DNA of 64,000 nt from Halobaculum marinum. GTDB taxonomy: Archaea > Halobacteriota > Halobacteria > Halobacteriales > Haloferacaceae. The translations under genes were made by a program, and so were the position numbers. Shown piece by piece: positions 54,232 to 64,000 of the stretch. The stretch is taken from positions 2,666,001 through 2,730,000 of the forward strand of contig NZ_CP119989.1 in the NCBI RefSeq assembly GCF_029338555.1, in the 5' to 3' direction. The notes under the pieces are model-generated. The model was not told the DNA's origin and did no database searches. It saw nothing but the letters and a program-made list of their open reading frames with translations. Position 1 is the first letter of the stretch; each line of letters begins with the position of its first letter.

Positions 54232-54320
54232 CACCGGGCGACTTCCCTGCGGCGATTCTCGACTCCCCGCGGCGGTACAGGCGGGAGTCCGGCCGCGACG
54301 CTCGACAGACCTCCCGCTGG

Positions 54321-54446
54321 GTGGGACTGGAAGGGGCCGCCGGTGTCGACGACGGCGCGGAGCGGTGAGCACCGCAGACGAGTGAGCGAAGCGAACGAGT
54401 CGAGGAGCGCGCCGCCCGCACCGAGTCGACACCGGCGGGGGCTTCC
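54321..54446. repeat. Structured intergenic element with long inverted arms
   Basis: In the 280-base gap between convergent genes, CCGCCGGTGTCGAC (54337-54350) pairs perfectly with GTCGACACCGGCGG (54425-54438). The 74-base interior holds a hairpin GCGGTG/CACCGC (54362-54375) and the GAGTGAGCGAAGCGAACGAG core (54380-54399). It is preceded by GTGGGACTGGAAGGGG and followed by GGGGCTTCC. I recall similar elements in other haloarchaeal intergenic regions but cannot confirm. It could be a terminator, an RNA or a mobile repeat. Confidence 0.75.
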
Positions 54447-54511
54447 GCGGTCGTCGTCACGGTAGCAGTGATCGACGCGGAACCGACGAGGTCGAACGCG
54501 TCGACGGCCGA

Positions 54512-55591
54512 TTACGAGAACAGCTTCTTCAGGTGCTCGCGCGAGAAGAACGAACTCGGCTCGTCCATGTGGACGCCGATCTCACCCGAGAGGGCCCACA
54601 GCCCCGCGCGCTGCACCGGCTCCGGGAGCGAGTAGGCCCGACGGATCCAGTGACCGAACCGGATCTCGCGGCTCAGTTCCTCGCGCCACCCCTCCTCGTA
54701 GCGCGGGAGCGTGTTCGGGTCCTGCGGGTCGATCACGTCGGCGGCCACGTCGGCCGCGCGCATCCCGTACAGGATGCCGCCCCCGGTGAACGGCTTCGTC
54801 TGGGCGGCGGCGTCGCCCAGCAGGAAGCCCCGCGTCGCGGTCGTCCGCTCGGGCGGGCCGATGGGGATCGCACCCGAGCAGAAGTGGTCGGTCTCCACGT
54901 CGTACTCGTCGGTGAGGCGGTCGAATAGGTCGTTCACCTCGTGGCCCGGCGGCGCGGCGAGGCCGTACTCGACGCCCGCGTCGCCGCGGGGGATGCGCCA
55001 CGCGAAGAACCGCGGCGCGGTGAGGTGAACGTCGACGTAGTCGCCGTGGTCCGGCTCGTCGTCGAACGCGAGCACGCCGTGGAGTTTCTCGGCTGGCTCG
55101 GGGAGGTCGAGTTGGCGGCGGACCCGCGAGACGGGGCCGTCGGCGCCCGCGACCATCCGCGCCTCGAACGTCTCCTCGGCGCCGCCGACGCTGGCGGTCA
55201 CCTCAACGTAGCCCGCCCGCTCTTCGACCGCGGTGACGGTGTGGCCCTCGCGCACGTCCGCGCCAGCGTCGCGCGCCGCGTCCGCGAGCGTGCGATCCAA
55301 CTCGACCCGGTCGATGACGTTGGAGATCTCCTCGCGCTTGTAGAAGCGCCGTGACGGCGAGTCGGCGCCGCCGACGTGGAAGTCCGCACCGTACACGCGG
55401 TTCTGGAGGAGGCGCTCCTTCGCGTCCGCGGGGACGTACTCCCAGATGTCCGTCGAGACGTGCCCCGAGCAGGCGAGTGGCTTACCCACCTCCCCCTTCT
55501 CCAGGGCGAGCACGTCGTAGTGGGCCTCGGCGGCCCGGCGGGCGAAGCGCGCGCCCGCCGGACCGACGCCGACCACGACGAAGTCGTACAT
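54512..55591 (-). CDS. Geranylgeranyl reductase family protein
   Basis: 359 residues. N-terminal FAD-binding GVGPAGARFARRA (8-20) with ALEK acidic strand end, then a conserved CSGHV site near 41-46 (ACSGHVS), and GFLLGDAAAQTKPFTGGGI near 260, all as in GGR/digeranylgeranylglycerophospholipid reductases. It reduces double bonds of the archaeal isoprenoid chains or related lipids (menaquinone side chains). GATATATCTC (55613-55622) is about 27 bases before the ATG. Confidence 0.9.
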   Translation of the reverse strand: MYDFVVVGVGPAGARFARRAAEAHYDVLALEKGEVGKPLACSGHVSTDIWEYVPADAKERLLQNRVYGADFHVGGADSPSRRFYKREEISNVIDRVELDRTLADAARDAGADVREGHTVTAVEERAGYVEVTASVGGAEETFEARMVAGADGPVSRVRRQLDLPEPAEKLHGVLAFDDEPDHGDYVDVHLTAPRFFAWRIPRGDAGVEYGLAAPPGHEVNDLFDRLTDEYDVETDHFCSGAIPIGPPERTTATRGFLLGDAAAQTKPFTGGGILYGMRAADVAADVIDPQDPNTLPRYEEGWREELSREIRFGHWIRRAYSLPEPVQRAGLWALSGEIGVHMDEPSSFFSREHLKKLFS

Positions 55592-55752
55592 GGCTTGTGG
55601 TTCGTGCGGACGGAGATATATCTCGTGGGTCGTGGTAGGCTGACAGGCAGTCTGCGCGCTTCCGTACGCGCGGCGGCAGACCGCACACCCGCTGAACGCC
55701 GCGCGCCGACGGTCAGGTCACCGAGGGCGTGCCCCCGTCATCGCACGTCAAG

Positions 55753-56754
55753 CTACGGGACGACCGCCAGTCCGCGGGCGGTCTGCCGGCGAGTCCGCTC
55801 GGGCCAGTCGACGTCAATCTCGTCCCACGAGTCTCCGCCGTCTGCGGTCCGGTACAGCCCGCGATTCGACAGCGCGAAGAACTCCCCGCCGGTGTCGCCC
55901 GCCGCGAGCACCGGTCGGGTCACACCCTCGCCGAGCGGGAGGCCGCGACCGTCGAGTCGCTCCCAGTCGTCGTCGGCGCGGCGGTACACGTACGTCTCGG
56001 CGCGCTCGGCGGTGTGTGCCTCGAACGCGCCTCGCGCTGCCGACACGAAGACCGTCTCGGGGTCGGCGGTGTCGACCGCAACGCTCCAGCAGTACGTCCG
56101 GTCGAGCCCGGACTGCGGGTGCGTCCACGTCTCGCCGCCGTTGCTCGTCTCGGCGTAGCCGTCGCCGGCGGCACACCACGCCCGACCGGGCGCACCGGGG
56201 TGGGTCGCCATCGAGTGGGTGTCCCGGCGCGAGTCGGGAACGCGGTCCGCCCACGTCGCCCCCGCGTCGTGCGTCGTGACAAGGGCGCCCGCCTCGACGG
56301 CGACGTAGAGGTGGTCGGGGTCGGCCGGGTCAGGTTCGATCCACCGGACGTGGTGGGTGTGCGGACGTGGCGGGAACGCCCAGTCGTCGCTGGACGGGAG
56401 GTCGGTGAGGCCGTCGCGGTGGCTCCAGGTGTCACTGCCGTCGACGGAGCGGTAGACGCGCGACGGCTCGGTGCCGACCCAGATCACGTCTGGGTCGTTC
56501 GGCGATACCGCCACCGCCATCACGGCCTCCTGTTCGATCGCCTCGGCGCCGACGCGCTCGAACGACTCGCCGCCGTCGGTCGACCGCCACAGCCCGGACT
56601 CGAACGTGCCGACGAACACGCGGTCGGGTGCCTCGGGGTGGACGGCGACACACTCCAGCGAGCGGCCGTCGAGCGACGCCGCCGCGGTCGCGGTCTCGGC
56701 GTCGGGGTCGACGACGACGAAGCGGTCTCCCATCGCGGCGTACACGGTGGTCAT
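55753..56754 (-). CDS. BNR/Asp-box beta-propeller protein
   Basis: 333 residues. Five Asp boxes (S/T-x-D-x-G-x-x-F/W) are readable: STDGGESF, SVDGSDTW, THDAGATW, SNGGETW and TADGGDSW, spaced along the chain with VxAVAVSPNDPDVIWVGT-type strands. No signal peptide, so cytoplasmic. Related proteins are annotated as BNR or photosystem-stability-like. No enzymatic site seen. ATTTTTG on the minus strand is about 27 bases before the ATG at 56754. Confidence 0.83.
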   Translation of the reverse strand: MTTVYAAMGDRFVVVDPDAETATAAASLDGRSLECVAVHPEAPDRVFVGTFESGLWRSTDGGESFERVGAEAIEQEAVMAVAVSPNDPDVIWVGTEPSRVYRSVDGSDTWSHRDGLTDLPSSDDWAFPPRPHTHHVRWIEPDPADPDHLYVAVEAGALVTTHDAGATWADRVPDSRRDTHSMATHPGAPGRAWCAAGDGYAETSNGGETWTHPQSGLDRTYCWSVAVDTADPETVFVSAARGAFEAHTAERAETYVYRRADDDWERLDGRGLPLGEGVTRPVLAAGDTGGEFFALSNRGLYRTADGGDSWDEIDVDWPERTRRQTARGLAVVP

Positions 56755-56816
56755 GGCCCTAGGTTCGCGTCGAACTGTCAAAAATCGGGTGCGTGAGACG
56801 GCGGAGAGCCGTCCAG

Positions 56817-59822
<3,006 letters not shown>

Positions 59823-60054
59823 TACGCGTCACCCCGTTCGGGGGCGACTACTCGGTGACGCACGGCTCCTCCAGTCATTACGACGTGCCAAGGTTCGGAG
59901 CCACTTAACGGGCGCGTCATCGGTGAGTGCCCTGCCTCGCGAGGGTTCAAGTACCGGAACGGGGGCAGTCGTCGCGTGCGCTGAACGGAGGTCGCCGGGG
60001 AACGAGGCGGGTGCGCGGTCCACCTCCGGCGACGACGCGACGCAGGACCGCCTG

Positions 60055-60378
60055 TCAGCCCACGACGCCGCGAGCGAGGCCGCCCACCGCGCCGCCGACG
60101 AGGGCGGCGCCGACGGCGACGCCGAGCGGCTGCGTCATCTCCAGCGCGACCGGGAGTGCGTCCGGCCCCACCAGCAAGAGGCCGACCGCCGCGACGCACA
60201 GCGTGAGGGCGCCGAAGGCGACGCCTGCGACGAGTCCCCGTACGGTCGTCCGCTGTGGAAGTGCGACGAGCGCCGCGCCCGCGACGATGCCGAGCCAGTG
60301 GACCGACGCGATGCCGAGGCCCGCGACCACCGCCAGCACGGTCGCGCTGTACCGCGTCACGCGGTCACTCCGGGTCAC
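60055..60378 (-). CDS. Small membrane protein downstream of penicillin acylase
   Basis: 107 residues with four hydrophobic segments ([71 protein letters not shown]). The ATG overlaps the acylase stop by 4 bases (ATGA), so it is in the same operon. Function unknown; no conserved charged residues inside helices. Confidence 0.75.
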   Translation of the reverse strand: MTRSDRVTRYSATVLAVVAGLGIASVHWLGIVAGAALVALPQRTTVRGLVAGVAFGALTLCVAAVGLLLVGPDALPVALEMTQPLGVAVGAALVGGAVGGLARGVVG

Positions 60379-62816
60379 GCCTCGTCACCTCCGACGAACC
60401 GCACCGCGAGGTCGCCGCTCATCGCCCGGTCCATCGGCTTGAACTCGCCGTTCGCCCACGCGGCCAACTGGTCGTCGTACGACTCCGCGTACGGATTGCC
60501 GTCGTTGCCGCCGGGGAGGATGCACCGAGAGGGCGTGTCGTTCTGCGGGCACACCTGTCGCCAACTGCTGCCCGCGCCAGCCTCGACGCGGAAGTTGAAC
60601 AGCGTCGCCGCCGAACCGTCGGTCGGGTAGCGCGGGTAGTTGAGGAACGACTGGTCGAACGGGTGGTCGATCCGCGTGCGGTTGTAGTCGCGGTACAGTT
60701 CCCACCCCTCGGCGCCGACCCGTTCGCGGGCCTTCTCGAAGGCGTCTGCGGCGGCGACGGCGCGCCCGCCGTCGAACCACTCGTCGCCGAGCGTCGCCAA
60801 CACCCACTGCGTCGGTGCGTACGCGGCGGCGTCGCGGCGCCCGTCGAGGTCGCCGAGCGCGTCGGCGACGAACCGCCCCTCGTAGGCGTCGAGGAAGTGG
60901 ACGAACAGCAGCGGGGCTCGCTCGGATCCGACCGCCTCGCCGTCCCACTCGAGAACGGTGCCGAGGTCGTCGCGGGCGGCGCCGGAGAGTTCGTCGCGGG
61001 CGTCCTCCAGCACCGGCCGGAAGTGCGCCAGTCGACCGTCGTGCACGTCGCGCTGGAGGTCGCGGAGGTCCGCGGCAGTCACGTCGCCGCCGTCAACGAG
61101 CGCGTCGAGGCGCTCCCACAGGCGGATGCCGCGGAACGGCTCGCTGTAGTCCTCCGCGAGGTAGTACGGGTACTCCGCGTCGTCGACGACGCGCTGGTTC
61201 GCGGTGCCGACGTACGGCGGGTCGTCGACGTGGGGCATCTCCTCGTACGGGATGAACCCGTCCCACGACGACTCGCCGTACGGCGTGTAGCCCGCCCACT
61301 CTCCCTCGCGGGCGGTGCCGTCGAACACGCGATTTCCGGCGACCGCGTCGCCGTCGGTTCGTCGGATCGGCACCTGCCCCGTGACGCGGTAGCGAACCGA
61401 GCCGTCGTGCCCGGCGTACACGAAGCACTGGGTCGGCTCGTCGAAGCGCCGGAGCGCCTCGTCGACGTCGGCGGCGCCGCGCGACCGGTTGAGATCCAGA
61501 ATCGCGCTCGTCGTCCGGGTCGCCGAGAGCCCGGTCCACGCGACACCGAGTTCGCTGCGGAACTCGTCGCCGCCCGCGGTCGCCCCGAGCACCGCACCGT
61601 GGGCGGACTTCTTCACGTCGACGTCCACGTCCGGCGCGCCGGCGACCTCGATGGTGCGTGTCTCGATGTCGAACGAGCGCCAGCGGTCGCCGTAGCGGTA
61701 CTCCGTCCCGTCGGCGCGCGTCTCGTACTCGTAGAAGTCGATCACGTCGCACCCGGCGTTGGTGAACCCCCACGCGCCGCGGTCGTTCTCGCCGATGACG
61801 ACGAACGGGACGCCCGGGAAGGTGACGCCCCGAACCTCGTACTCTGGGTGGCGGAGCACCTGCTCGTACCACACCGGCGGCGCCATGAGCGTCAAGTGCG
61901 GGTCGTTCGCCATGATCGGGTCGCCGCTGGCGGTGTGCTCGCCAGACACCGCCCACGAGTTCGACCCCGCCCACGCGGGCGGCTCGACGCCCGAGAGCCA
62001 CCGGTCCAGTCCCGGATCGGTGCCCAGCGCGGCGCGGGTGCTCCTGTCGTCATCCTCCGCAGGCGGGCGGACGGCGCTGCCCAACGGCACCGGCCAGTCG
62101 TTCGTCGCGCCGTCGTGCCCGAGGATCGCTGCGTCGTGGTCCAAACGGTCTGGTATCAAGGTGGTCGCCGCGTCGGCGCCCAGTTCCGCGCGGAGCGTCT
62201 CCTTCCGGAGCGTCCGGAAGCTCCCCGTCAGCCCCCACGCTATCAGCTTCTCCGCGAGCATCACATCGGCGGGCGTCCAGGGTGCGGGTTCGTAGTCGAG
62301 GAGTGTGAACTCGACCGGGAGCGGCAGGTCCGCGCGGGCGCGGTTGACGCCGTCGCAGTACGCCTCGACGAGCGGTCCCGCGTCGGTGTCGCGGACCTCA
62401 GCCCACGTCGCGTCGGCGGCCGCCGCGAAGTCCATCCCGACGTGGAAGCGGTCGGAGTCGAGCGTCGCCTCGCCGACGACGGCGGAGAGGTTGCCCCGCA
62501 GTTGGCGGCGCTGGAGGTCCATCTGGAACAGTCGGTCGGCGCCCTGCGCGTAGCCAGCGGCGAACGACAGCGCGGCCTCCGTCTCCGCCTCGATCCGGGG
62601 CACCCCGGCGTCGTCGTAGCGGAGGGTCGCGTCGCCGTGGGCGCTGTCGACCCGAACCGGCGGGTCGTCGGCCGCGGCGTCCCAGGTGCCGCCCGAGAGC
62701 GGCGCGAACGCCGAGAGGTAGCCCCGCACGGGGCCGAGGAAGCCGCCCGCCACCGCCCCGCCGCCGACCGCGGCGAGCAGCGCTCGCCGCGTGAGATCGC
62801 CTGAACGTTCGGTCAC
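60375..62816 (-). CDS. Penicillin acylase family amidohydrolase (Tat-exported)
   Basis: 813 residues. The N-terminus has a Tat signal ([20 protein letters not shown]). The Ntn-hydrolase nucleophile is Ser285 in WAGSNSWAV, where the precursor would be cut to make the alpha and beta subunits. Downstream motifs fit the beta subunit ([22 protein letters not shown]). Substrate may be an N-acyl homoserine lactone or amide; the family is broad. The GTG at 62816 follows TTATCAC at leaderless distance; two ATGs upstream at 62882 and 62876 lie before the TATA box and are not the start. Confidence 0.88.
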   Translation of the reverse strand: MTERSGDLTRRALLAAVGGGAVAGGFLGPVRGYLSAFAPLSGGTWDAAADDPPVRVDSAHGDATLRYDDAGVPRIEAETEAALSFAAGYAQGADRLFQMDLQRRQLRGNLSAVVGEATLDSDRFHVGMDFAAAADATWAEVRDTDAGPLVEAYCDGVNRARADLPLPVEFTLLDYEPAPWTPADVMLAEKLIAWGLTGSFRTLRKETLRAELGADAATTLIPDRLDHDAAILGHDGATNDWPVPLGSAVRPPAEDDDRSTRAALGTDPGLDRWLSGVEPPAWAGSNSWAVSGEHTASGDPIMANDPHLTLMAPPVWYEQVLRHPEYEVRGVTFPGVPFVVIGENDRGAWGFTNAGCDVIDFYEYETRADGTEYRYGDRWRSFDIETRTIEVAGAPDVDVDVKKSAHGAVLGATAGGDEFRSELGVAWTGLSATRTTSAILDLNRSRGAADVDEALRRFDEPTQCFVYAGHDGSVRYRVTGQVPIRRTDGDAVAGNRVFDGTAREGEWAGYTPYGESSWDGFIPYEEMPHVDDPPYVGTANQRVVDDAEYPYYLAEDYSEPFRGIRLWERLDALVDGGDVTAADLRDLQRDVHDGRLAHFRPVLEDARDELSGAARDDLGTVLEWDGEAVGSERAPLLFVHFLDAYEGRFVADALGDLDGRRDAAAYAPTQWVLATLGDEWFDGGRAVAAADAFEKARERVGAEGWELYRDYNRTRIDHPFDQSFLNYPRYPTDGSAATLFNFRVEAGAGSSWRQVCPQNDTPSRCILPGGNDGNPYAESYDDQLAAWANGEFKPMDRAMSGDLAVRFVGGDEA

Positions 62817-62837
62817 ACGCGACGACGGAAGCGACGT

Positions 62838-62845
62838 GTGATAAG
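62838..62845 (-). promoter_or_regulatory. TATA box of the penicillin acylase gene
   Basis: On the minus strand CTTATCAC is centred 26-27 bases before the GTG at 62816. It fixes both promoter and start codon. Confidence 0.75.
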
Positions 62846-62890
62846 TCCTCAGTTTACCACCCTCGGAAAGATTCATAACCATGGGGGATG

Positions 62891-62906
62891 TTGACACGGT
62901 TGTCAA
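62891..62906. promoter_or_regulatory. Operator-like inverted repeat over the start at 62906
   Basis: TTGACA (62891-62896) and TGTCAA (62901-62906) form a perfect inverted repeat with a four-base spacer. It covers positions -15 to +1 of the small gene's start, downstream of the TATA-like ATTCATAACC (62871-62880). A bound protein would block initiation. Confidence 0.6.
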
Positions 62907-63079
62907 TGCCAGACACGAAGCGCGGACGTGAACGTCAGGGTCTGAAGAAGCGCGAGCAACTGGAAGAGCAACTCGCCGAACGAGAGATCGAGACACTGGA
63001 CGACGACACGCTTCCGGAGTACCCGCCCGAAGATATCGAGTCAGACCTGCTGTCCGCGCCGCCGCAGGAAGCGGAGTAG
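62906..63079 (+). CDS. Small charged protein
   Basis: 57 residues: a basic N-terminal helix (PDTKRGRERQGLKKREQLEEQLAERE) then an acidic, Pro-rich tail. The start ATG is 27 bases after TATA-like ATTCATAACC. It is divergent from the penicillin acylase gene, 89 bases apart. No known family. Confidence 0.7.
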   Translation: MPDTKRGRERQGLKKREQLEEQLAEREIETLDDDTLPEYPPEDIESDLLSAPPQEAE

Positions 63080-63134
63080 CCCGAACTGGCGCGAAGAGCC
63101 GTCTTTTTGCCGTGCGGCGGTCAACTCCGCCACG

Positions 63135-63554
63135 ATGACCGAACGTGCGACGTACGCGACCGTCTACGTCGGCGCTCAGCTGTCGCCCGACGGCGCACAG
63201 TTGGACCTCGACTGGGCCGACGACGCGGGGGATCGGACCGCCGACCACGAGTTCGAGGTGTCGACCGACGACCCCAGAGAGGCGTACCTGGAGATTCAGG
63301 CGTTCGACGTCGCCGAGTACGGCCACGAGGTGCTCGTCAACGACGAACCGCTCACCGGCTTCGACATCCCGCCGAACGACGGCTGGCAGCTGTGGACGGA
63401 CACCGTATCCGGGACCGACCTCCGAGCGGGGACCAACACGCTCGCGTTCGCACGCGACGCCGACACCGACGACGCCTTCGCGGTGGGCACCGTCCGCGTC
63501 CACTGGAAGGAGCCGGCGGGGGGATTCCAGCCGAAGGATCCCGTCGAGAAGTAG
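63135..63554 (+). CDS. Hypothetical beta-rich protein
   Basis: 139 residues. Strands ATYATVYVGAQLSPDGAQLDLDW, HEFEVSTDDPREAYLEIQAFDVAEYGHEVLVN and FAVGTVRVHWKE suggest a jelly-roll or similar beta sandwich, with no membrane or signal segment. TATA-like TCTTTTTGCC is about 30 bases before the ATG. I believe such proteins occur widely in haloarchaea but do not know their role. Confidence 0.75.
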   Translation: MTERATYATVYVGAQLSPDGAQLDLDWADDAGDRTADHEFEVSTDDPREAYLEIQAFDVAEYGHEVLVNDEPLTGFDIPPNDGWQLWTDTVSGTDLRAGTNTLAFARDADTDDAFAVGTVRVHWKEPAGGFQPKDPVEK

Positions 63555-63662
63555 TATATAAACACGAGATCGGGTCGGATCTTCGAGGTCAGTAAATCTG
63601 TGGTGTGTGTCAGCGAATAACACTCCAGACAAGGCCCACGTACTGCGATCTTGCGATCACTC

Positions 63663-63712
63663 GTTCGGTGAAGGGAGTGGAACCGCAACCACACCGAACC
63701 CCAGGTTTTATG
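63663..63712 (+). promoter_or_regulatory. Thermosome promoter with an upstream inverted repeat
   Basis: GTTCGGTG (63663-63670) and CACCGAAC (63692-63699) form a perfect 8-base inverted repeat with a 21-base gap, repeating on one DNA face roughly every 29 bases. The strong TATA box GGTTTTATG (63704-63712) follows six bases later, and the ATG is 30 bases further. In Haloferax the related cct1 promoter is heat-inducible. The repeat is a candidate regulatory site. Confidence 0.7.
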
Positions 63713-63741
63713 TAGAATCACAACCTCACTCACTCCCGTAC

Positions 63742-64000
63742 ATGAGCCAGCGACGAATGCAGGGTCAGCCCATGATCATCATGGGAGAGGACTCTCAGCG
63801 GGTGAAGGACAAGGACGCGCAGGAATACAACATCTCCGCGGCGCGTGCCGTCGCCGAGGCCGTTCGTTCGACGCTCGGCCCCAAAGGAATGGACAAGATG
63901 CTCGTCGACTCGATGGGCGACGTAACCATCACGAACGACGGCGTCACCATCCTCCAGACGATGGACATCGACAACCCGACGGCCGAGATGATCGTCGAGG
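63742..64000 (+). CDS. Thermosome (Cpn60) subunit, 3' end beyond the window
   Basis: The first 86 residues are visible and match group II chaperonins: [63 protein letters not shown], including the ATP-binding region GPKGMDKML and NDGVTI. The protein is closest to haloarchaeal Cct1. It folds other proteins using ATP in a double-ring complex. Confidence 0.95.
   Translation, partial: MSQRRMQGQPMIIMGEDSQRVKDKDAQEYNISAARAVAEAVRSTLGPKGMDKMLVDSMGDVTITNDGVTILQTMDIDNPTAEMIVE

Noticed and set aside
60255-62804. A plus-strand frame of 849 codons opposite penicillin acylase
   Set aside because: Antisense shadow; the minus strand has a Tat signal, catalytic Ser and a promoter.
62874-62882. ATG codons upstream as the start of penicillin acylase
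   Set aside because: They lie upstream of the TATA box (62838-62845), so a transcript from it would not contain them.

Overview
The window is chromosomal DNA of a halophilic archaeon (class Halobacteria; my guess is the Haloferacales side, near Halobaculum or Halorubrum, but nothing here settles the genus). The evidence is a GC content near 70 percent, strongly acidic proteins, RNA polymerase split into H, B'', B', A' and A'', archaeal EF-2 and EF-1alpha, a thermosome gene, Tat signals on most exported proteins, a PGF-CTERM type tail, and many genes with a TATA box about 27 bases before the start codon, which implies leaderless mRNA.

Layout. 1-6.9 kb: end of a small gene, a CPBP protease, a MaoC dehydratase, a PHP phosphoesterase and the phenylacetyl-CoA epoxidase operon (paaA, paaB, paaC, paaD plus a separate zinc-ribbon gene), divergent from a Bat-type regulator. 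7-15.5 kb: TrkH, PaaK, a dioxygenase-hydrolase pair like bacterial MhqO/MhqD, a HalOD1 protein, a HerA-like ATPase and a GAF protein with a degenerate receiver. 15.7-26.5 kb: tRNA-Asp, the RNA polymerase operon with NusA, a MscS channel, then rps12-rps7. 26.6-30.6 kb: small metabolic and membrane genes. 30.8-36.9 kb: EF-2, an ACT protein with homoserine dehydrogenase, EF-1alpha and rps10. 37-53 kb: rhomboid, tRNA-Ala, RNB nuclease, PUA protein, SepF, PrsW, FAU-1 family RNase, NifU-like protein, a surface LVIVD-repeat protein, a ROK kinase and UspA. 53-64 kb: YgfZ-like folate protein, geranylgeranyl reductase, an Asp-box protein, UvrA, penicillin acylase, small genes and the start of a thermosome gene.

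How it fits together. The transcription and translation genes form the conserved core. The paa operon with paaK makes phenylacetyl-CoA and epoxidises its ring; the MaoC gene nearby may act on acyl-CoAs, but downstream ring-opening genes and the PaaE reductase are not in the window. Most other genes are single units or pairs joined by 1 to 4 base overlaps.

The observations most worth testing are regulatory: a perfect inverted repeat abutting the sepF TATA box; an inverted repeat just upstream of the thermosome TATA box; another over the start of the small gene at 62906; a possible Thr/Ile-rich leader ORF before the ACT-hom genes; a structured GAGCGAAGCGAAC-type intergenic element; an 84-base imperfect tandem repeat; and a related repeat that seems to have become the N-terminus of an aldolase. 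I found no CRISPR array, insertion sequence, prophage or rRNA. Family names were assigned by reading motifs, with no database search.
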